A stretch of DNA of 25,684 bases. It comes from JAICJR01 sp036494715. Its GTDB lineage: Bacteria; Actinomycetota; Thermoleophilia; Solirubrobacterales; Thermoleophilaceae. The stretch lies in NCBI GenBank assembly GCA_036494715.1, contig DASXNY010000125.1, forward strand, positions 1 through 25,684. Reading direction: 5' to 3'. The notes beneath the pieces are model-generated. The model was not told the origin of the DNA. It saw nothing but the letters and a program-made list of their open reading frames with translations, and did no database searches. Each line of letters starts with the position of its first letter. The stretch's first letter is position 1. Positions 22,055 to 25,684 of the stretch are shown here, one piece after another. The position numbers and the translations under genes were made by a program.

Positions 22055-23493
22055 GCGACCGCCTGGCCGCGGAGCCGCTCGTGCGCATGGCACGCGCGGC
22101 ACTGGGGCCGGACGCGGCGGACGAGGTCTGGATCGTGGGCGGCGCCGTGCGCGACGCGCTGCTCGGCAGACCGGTGGCCGATCTCGATCTGACGGTGCGC
22201 GGCGACTCCGAGCAGGTGGCGCGCAGGCTGGCGCAGGCCGTGGGCGGACCGGTGTTCCCGCTGTCCGAGACCTTCGGCGCCTGGCGCGCCCTGAATCGCG
22301 AACGCGGCTGGACCTGCGACGTCACCGAGCTGCACGGCGACGGCATCGACGCCGATCTCGCGCGCCGCGACTTCTCCGTGAACGCGATCGCCGTGCCGCT
22401 CGAGGGCGGCGAGCCGCACGATCCCCAGGGCGGCATCGCCGACCTACACGCCGGCGTGCTGCGCGTGCTCGGCGGCCCCGACGTCGAGCACTCGGCCTAC
22501 GCCGACGATCCCCTGCGGCCGCTGCGGCTCGCGCGCTTCGCGACGGAGCTCGGCCTCGACCCCGAACCCGACACCGAGCGCCTCACCCGCGAGGCCGCGC
22601 CGCTGGTGGCGAACGCCGCGGCGGAGCGCGTGTTCGCCGAGCTGCGCCGAATAGTGAGCGCCGAGCGCGTGGTCGACGGGATCGACCTGTGCGGCCGCCT
22701 CGGCCTCACCGCGGTCGTGCTGCCTGAGCTGCACGCGCTGCACGGCGTCGAGCAGAGCCACTTCCACCACCTCGACGTCTACGACCACACGATTGAGGTG
22801 CTGCGCTGCCAACTCGGCCTCGAGCGGGACCCGGAGCGCGTCTTCGGCGAGCTGGCGGGAGCGATCGACGAGCAGCTCGGCGCGCCATATGCCGACGAGC
22901 TCAGCGGCTGGCAGGCGCTGCGCTTTGCCGCGCTGCTCCACGACTGCGGCAAGCCCGCCACACGCGACGTCCGCCCCGACGGTCGCGTGACCTTCATCGG
23001 TCACGACAAGGCCGGCGCGGAGATGGTCCGCGCGCTCTGCCGCCGCCTGAAGACGAGCGAGCGCCTGCGCGAGCTGCTCGCGGACGTGACGCGCCAGCAC
23101 CTCGTGCTCGGCTTCCTCGTGCACGAGCGCCCACTCAGCCGCGAGTACGTCTACCGCTACCTCGAGCGCTGCCAGCCGGTGGAGGTGGAGGTGACGCTGC
23201 TCACCTGCGCCGACCGCCTCGCCACGCGCGGCAAGAACGCGGAGAAGGCGATCGCCGCCCACCTGGAGCTCGCGCGCGAGCTGATGGGGGAGGCGCTGGC
23301 ATGGCGCGCCAACCCGCCGGAGCCGCCGCTGCGCGGCGGCGACCTCGCGCGGGAGCTCGGCATCCAGCCGGGACCCGAGCTGGGCAAGCTGCTCGGCCGG
23401 CTGCGCGAGGCGAGCTTCACCGGCGAGGCGGAGACGCGCGAGGAGGCGGTGGCGCTTGCCCGCCGCCTGAGAGGGCAGAATTCCGCGCGGTGA
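22033..23493 (+). CDS. cca: CCA tRNA nucleotidyltransferase with HD domain
   Basis: This 486-residue class II nucleotidyltransferase probably adds or repairs the CCA end of tRNAs. The head domain has GGAVRDALLGRPVADLDL (36-53, metal-binding D50 and D52) and the RRDFSVNAIA motif (111-120). The segment DDPLRPLRLARFATELG belongs to the neck. The C-terminal HD domain has HHLDVYDHT (245-253) and LLHDCGKP (301-308, HD pair 303-304), as in actinobacterial PcnA-type proteins. A poly(A) polymerase role cannot be excluded from sequence alone. ATG 22033 (with GAAGG only 2 bases before it) lies inside the end of alr; GTG 22081 is an alternative with no overlap. The stop overlaps corA by 4 bases. Confidence 0.9.
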   Translation: MARGEELSDRLAAEPLVRMARAALGPDAADEVWIVGGAVRDALLGRPVADLDLTVRGDSEQVARRLAQAVGGPVFPLSETFGAWRALNRERGWTCDVTELHGDGIDADLARRDFSVNAIAVPLEGGEPHDPQGGIADLHAGVLRVLGGPDVEHSAYADDPLRPLRLARFATELGLDPEPDTERLTREAAPLVANAAAERVFAELRRIVSAERVVDGIDLCGRLGLTAVVLPELHALHGVEQSHFHHLDVYDHTIEVLRCQLGLERDPERVFGELAGAIDEQLGAPYADELSGWQALRFAALLHDCGKPATRDVRPDGRVTFIGHDKAGAEMVRALCRRLKTSERLRELLADVTRQHLVLGFLVHERPLSREYVYRYLERCQPVEVEVTLLTCADRLATRGKNAEKAIAAHLELARELMGEALAWRANPPEPPLRGGDLARELGIQPGPELGKLLGRLREASFTGEAETREEAVALARRLRGQNSAR

Positions 23494-24464
23494 TCATCGA
23501 CTGCGCCTTGTACGAGGATGGGCGCCGCCGCGACGGCCAGCTGGAGCTCGATCACGCCCTCGACGCGGCGAAGCGCGAGAACGCCTTCGTCTGGATCGGG
23601 CTGCACGAGCCCTCCGAGGACGAGTTCAGCGCGGTCGCCCGCGAGTTCGAGCTGCACCCGCTCGCCGTCGAGGATGCGATCTTCGCCCACCAGCGGCCAA
23701 AGATCGAGACCTACGGCGACACGCTCTTCATGGTCCTGAAGACCGCCCGCTACGTGGATCCCACCGAGGTGATCACGCTCGGCGACATCATGCTGTTCGT
23801 CGGCCGCGACTTCATCGTGTCCGTGCGCCATGGCGAGGCGAGTGGGCTGAAGGACGTCCGCCACCGCGCCGAGTGCAACCCCGAGCTCCTGCGCTGCGGT
23901 CCCGGCACGATCCTGCACGCGATCGTCGACCACGTGGTGGATGACTACTTCCCCGCGATGGAGGGCGTGGAGAACGACATCACCGAGATCGAGAGCCAGG
24001 TTTTCTCGCCCTCACGCGACAACCCCGCCGAGCGCATCTACAAGCTCAAGGGCGAGGTGCTCGACTTCTATCGCGCCACCGCGCCGCTGGTCGAGCCACT
24101 CCAGAAGCTCGCGCGCGGCGACTACGACAGCCTGATCCACCCGCAGGTGCGGTCCTACTTCCGCGACGTGTCGGACCACCTGCTGCGGGTCGTCGGCACG
24201 CTCGACGGCTACCGCGACATGCTCACAAGCGTGCTCGAGGCCAACCTCACGCAGGTCAGCGTGCGCCAGAACGACGACATGCGCAAGATCTCGGCCTGGG
24301 TCGCGATCGCGGTCGTGCCCACGATGATCGCCGGCATCTACGGGATGAACTTCGACCACATGCCGGAGCTGCGCTGGCGCTTCGGCTACCCGGCCGTGAT
24401 CCTGGTGATCCTGCTCGTCTGCGGAACGCTCTATCGGTACTTCAAGAAGGTGGGGTGGCTTTAG
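23490..24464 (+). CDS. corA: CorA-family magnesium/divalent cation transporter
   Basis: This 324-residue protein has the CorA design: a large cytoplasmic N-terminal domain, a long helix (about 175-265, GVENDITEIESQVFSPSRDNPAERIYKLKGEV and onward), then two C-terminal membrane helices (about 265-284 and 298-315). The GMN selectivity motif (285-287, in AGIYGMNFDHMPEL) ends the first helix. It ends in a basic cytoplasmic tail (RYFKKVGWL). The usual substrate is Mg2+, with Co2+ or Ni2+ for some members. GTG 23490 overlaps the preceding stop (GTGA); the longer open frame upstream is not CorA-like. A perfect-looking heptamer array begins directly after the stop. Confidence 0.94.
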   Translation: MIIDCALYEDGRRRDGQLELDHALDAAKRENAFVWIGLHEPSEDEFSAVAREFELHPLAVEDAIFAHQRPKIETYGDTLFMVLKTARYVDPTEVITLGDIMLFVGRDFIVSVRHGEASGLKDVRHRAECNPELLRCGPGTILHAIVDHVVDDYFPAMEGVENDITEIESQVFSPSRDNPAERIYKLKGEVLDFYRATAPLVEPLQKLARGDYDSLIHPQVRSYFRDVSDHLLRVVGTLDGYRDMLTSVLEANLTQVSVRQNDDMRKISAWVAIAVVPTMIAGIYGMNFDHMPELRWRFGYPAVILVILLVCGTLYRYFKKVGWL

Positions 24465-24499
24465 CCACCAATCACCAATCACCAATCACCAATCACCGT
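24465..24499. repeat. Heptanucleotide tandem repeat, TCACCAA type
   Basis: CCACCAA, then TCACCAA three times, then TCACCGT: five units of exactly 7 bp starting at the first base after the corA stop. It is the most regular of the arrays in the window. Confidence 0.85.
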
Positions 24500-24502
24500 C
24501 GG

Positions 24503-24508
24503 TAGGGT
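24503..24508 (+). promoter_or_regulatory. Possible -10 box of the HIT gene (near-leaderless)
   Basis: TAGGGT fits TANNNT and ends 10 bases before ATG 24519; there is no SD. It lies 4 bases after the heptamer array. Confidence 0.38.
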
Positions 24509-24518
24509 TGGCGCCCTC

Positions 24519-24929
24519 ATGACCAACTCGGACTGCATCTTCTGCAAAGTCCTCGCCCATGAGATTCCGGCGCAGTTCCTCTGGGAGGAGGACGAGACGG
24601 CGGCGTTCATGGACATCAATCCGTGGACGCGCGGGCACGCGCTGGTGATCCCGCGCAACCACTCGACCGACCTGCTCGAGATTTCGGCGACCGACCTGGC
24701 GGCCACGGCCGCCGGCGCCCAGCGGCTCGCCCGCCTGCAGAAGGAGCGGCTCGGCTGCGACGGCGTCAACCTGCTCAACTCGTGCGGACGGGCTGCCTGG
24801 CAGACGGTCTTCCACTTCCACATCCACTCGATCCCGCGCTATAGCGGCGATCCGCTGCAGCTTCCGACGCGGCCCCAGCAGGCCACGCCCGAGGAGCTCG
24901 CGGCCGTGGCGGACGAGCTGCGCGGCTGA
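24519..24929 (+). CDS. HIT-family hydrolase
   Basis: This 136-residue histidine-triad protein hydrolyses nucleoside phosphoramidates, dinucleotides or similar phosphoesters; the physiological substrate is not predictable. The N-terminal CIFCK (C6, C9) with H48 and H99 forms the zinc site typical of one HIT subgroup. DINPWTRGHALVIPRNH (32-48) is the conserved second block. The catalytic triad is H99-F-H101-I-H103 in VFHFHIHSIPRYSGD. ATG 24519 gives the usual N-terminus (SDCIFCKV). It has no SD and a -10-like TAGGGT 10 bases upstream. Confidence 0.92.
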   Translation: MTNSDCIFCKVLAHEIPAQFLWEEDETAAFMDINPWTRGHALVIPRNHSTDLLEISATDLAATAAGAQRLARLQKERLGCDGVNLLNSCGRAAWQTVFHFHIHSIPRYSGDPLQLPTRPQQATPEELAAVADELRG

Positions 24930-25019
24930 CCTGCAGAAGTCCCTGGGAATGCGGCTTTCGAGGGCGGCTGGATGCGCAAGAAACACATAGCGCGGGGCTA
25001 GCTCCCACTACCTGATCGA

Positions 25020-25028
25020 TGGTACGTT
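25020..25028 (+). promoter_or_regulatory. Possible extended -10 promoter of the cold-shock gene
   Basis: TG-g-TACGTT (25020-25028) fits TGnTANNNT and resembles TGgTACCAT before glmS. The leader would be about 35 nt. An almost palindromic GGGGCTAGCTCCC lies 14 bases upstream (24994-25006). Confidence 0.38.
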
Positions 25029-25050
25029 TTCGCCGGCGTCACCAGTGGGC

Positions 25051-25058
25051 GAAGGAGG
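25051..25058 (+). promoter_or_regulatory. Strong ribosome binding site fixing the cold-shock start
   Basis: GAAGGAGG lies 10 bases upstream of ATG 25069, with a second AAGG closer. It excludes the in-frame GTG at 25045 as the start. Confidence 0.7.
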
Positions 25059-25068
25059 AAGGTGCGAG

Positions 25069-25272
25069 ATGGCGACCGGTACCGTGAAGTGGTTCAACGA
25101 CGAGAAGGGCTTCGGCTTCATCACTCCAGATGAGGGCGATCGCGACCTCTTCGTCCACTACAGCGGCATTGAGGGCAACGGGTTCAAGTCGCTCGAGGAG
25201 AACACAAAGGTCTCCTATGACGAGGAGGCCGGCGATAAGGGCCCGAAGGCGGTGAACGTCAGAAAGATCTAG
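25069..25272 (+). CDS. csp: Cold-shock domain protein, CspA family
   Basis: This 67-residue single-domain OB-fold protein binds single-stranded RNA and DNA and acts as an RNA chaperone. Both ribonucleoprotein motifs are clear: KGFGFI (RNP1, about 13-18) and DLFVHY (RNP2, about 26-31). The N-terminus MATGTVKWFNDEKGFGFI is standard and the length is typical. It is followed by a GC hairpin and by infA. The GAAGGAGG site upstream and the ATG start give no ambiguity. Whether it is cold-induced cannot be read from the sequence; no long leader of the E. coli cspA type is present. Confidence 0.95.
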   Translation: MATGTVKWFNDEKGFGFITPDEGDRDLFVHYSGIEGNGFKSLEENTKVSYDEEAGDKGPKAVNVRKI

Positions 25273-25277
25273 CCCGC

Positions 25278-25299
25278 GGCCGGGTCATGTCTCCCGGCC
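25278..25299 (+). terminator. Hairpin between csp and infA
   Basis: GGCCGGG (25278-25284) pairs perfectly with CCCGGCC (25293-25299) around an 8-base loop (TCATGTCT). No T-run follows. It could terminate csp; it ends 10 bases before the infA ATG. Confidence 0.5.
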
Positions 25300-25309
25300 A
25301 CGGACTAGC

Positions 25310-25540
25310 ATGACGAGCGGTTTGCCGAAGGAAGAGAAGATTGAGATGGAGGGCGAGGTCGTCGAAGCCTTGCCCAACACCATGTTCAAGGTAAAGCTCG
25401 ACAACGGTCACGAGGTGCTCGGGCACATCTCGGGCAAGATGCGCCGCCACTACATCCGCATCCTGCCGGGGGACCGGATCAAGATCGAGCTGTCGCCGTA
25501 CGACCTCGATCGCGGCCGCATCACCTATCGCTACAAGTAG
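25310..25540 (+). CDS. infA: Translation initiation factor IF-1
   Basis: IF-1 occupies the A site of the 30S subunit during initiation. The core KIEMEGEVVEALPNTMFKVKLDNGHEVLGHISGKMRRHYIRILPGDRIKIELSPYDLDRGRITYRYK is a full-length S1-like OB fold. ATG 25310 gives 76 residues beginning MTSGLPKEEK. TTG 25322 would give MPKEEKIEMEG and exactly 72 residues, the common IF-1 length. Neither has a strong SD. TAGCAT (25306-25311) overlaps the ATG and ends 10 bases before the TTG, so if it is a -10 box only the TTG would be on the transcript. rpmJ, which often follows infA, is not seen within the next 144 bases. Confidence 0.93.
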   Translation: MTSGLPKEEKIEMEGEVVEALPNTMFKVKLDNGHEVLGHISGKMRRHYIRILPGDRIKIELSPYDLDRGRITYRYK

Positions 25541-25567
25541 GTCCACCGGCTGCTCGCCTAATGCAGT

Positions 25568-25585
25568 TGCGCGATATTTGGCGCA
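25568..25585. repeat. Short inverted repeat downstream of infA
   Basis: TGCGC (25568-25572) and GCGCA (25581-25585) flank the AT-richer loop GATATTTG. The stem is too short for a confident terminator and there is no T-run. Confidence 0.25.
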
Positions 25586-25652
25586 GGGAACTCGATCCGC
25601 GAGGCGAATCAGCGCACCAACGGCCGCTCGACCGTGTTCAATGCCCTGACCC

Positions 25653-25684
25653 ATGAAGCGATTAGTAGCGATCAGCACAATCTT
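25653..25684 (+). CDS. Possible start of a secreted protein gene (truncated by window end)
   Basis: An ATG at 25653 opens a frame running off the window. The ten complete codons read MKRLVAISTI and the incomplete last codon (tt) would give Phe or Leu. This has the basic-then-hydrophobic look of a signal peptide. No good SD precedes it (GTTCAATGCCCTGACCC). Too short to be sure it is a gene. Confidence 0.3.
   Translation, partial: MKRLVAISTI

Noticed and set aside
22033..22080. Frameshift between alr and the CCA enzyme gene
   Set aside because: The 22-base overlap suggested one, but both proteins have complete, family-length ends, so a simple gene overlap or a later start (GTG 22081) explains it.
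25259..25678. Open frame of 139 codons on the - strand across infA
   Set aside because: Antisense to infA; no supporting start signal or domain.

Overview
The window is 25.7 kb of GC-rich, densely packed bacterial chromosome. It carries 25 recognisable genes plus a possible gene start at the right edge; all but one are on the + strand. Codon third positions are strongly G/C, many genes start with GTG, and many neighbours overlap by four bases (GTGA or ATGA). The order rplM-rpsI-glmM ... glmS-acpS-nnrDE-alr and a GuaB3-type IMP dehydrogenase point to a high-GC Actinomycetota. A deep-branching class such as Thermoleophilia (Solirubrobacterales-like) is my best guess, but this is inference. No tRNA, rRNA, CRISPR array, phage or IS element was seen, and the gene content is core housekeeping.

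Layout. 1-1978: tldD (3' part) and tldE/pmbA, a coupled protease pair. 2130-3404: an HU-type DNA-binding protein and pyrF. 3505-4731: a secreted beta-propeller-like protein. 4801-7327: a tightly coupled trio of a membrane LysM protein, a D-Ala-D-Ala carboxypeptidase and a PfkB-family sugar-phosphate kinase. 7429-10269: guaB3 and guaA, the two steps from IMP to GMP. 10332-10619: a small GlsB/YeaQ-like membrane protein, convergent with a secreted M23 peptidase at 10626-11840 (-). 12271-14964: rplM, rpsI and glmM. 15026-16983: mntR and mntH, manganese sensing and import. 17097-24464: glmS, acpS, nnrDE, alr, a CCA tRNA nucleotidyltransferase with HD domain, and corA, almost without gaps. 24519-25540: a HIT hydrolase, a cold-shock protein and infA.

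Themes. Cell-wall precursor and wall-processing genes recur (glmM, glmS, alr, carboxypeptidase, LysM, M23). They are mixed with translation genes (L13, S9, CCA enzyme, IF-1), nucleotide synthesis and metal homeostasis.

The least ordinary signals are not in the enzymes. (1) Short intergenic spacers repeatedly hold degenerate tandem repeats of period exactly 7 bp, of at least four sequence types, usually starting within a few bases of a stop codon. (2) Six genes have a TANNNT-like -10 box 6-10 bases before the start codon and no convincing Shine-Dalgarno (SD) sequence in five of them, which predicts leaderless transcripts. (3) Terminator-like hairpins sit directly in front of rplM and glmS, and inside the mntR promoter, suggesting attenuation. 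(4) Ribosomal protein S9 carries a 176-residue, strongly acidic N-terminal extension. (5) pyrF and the M23 peptidase have no ATG, GTG or TTG where their N-termini should begin.
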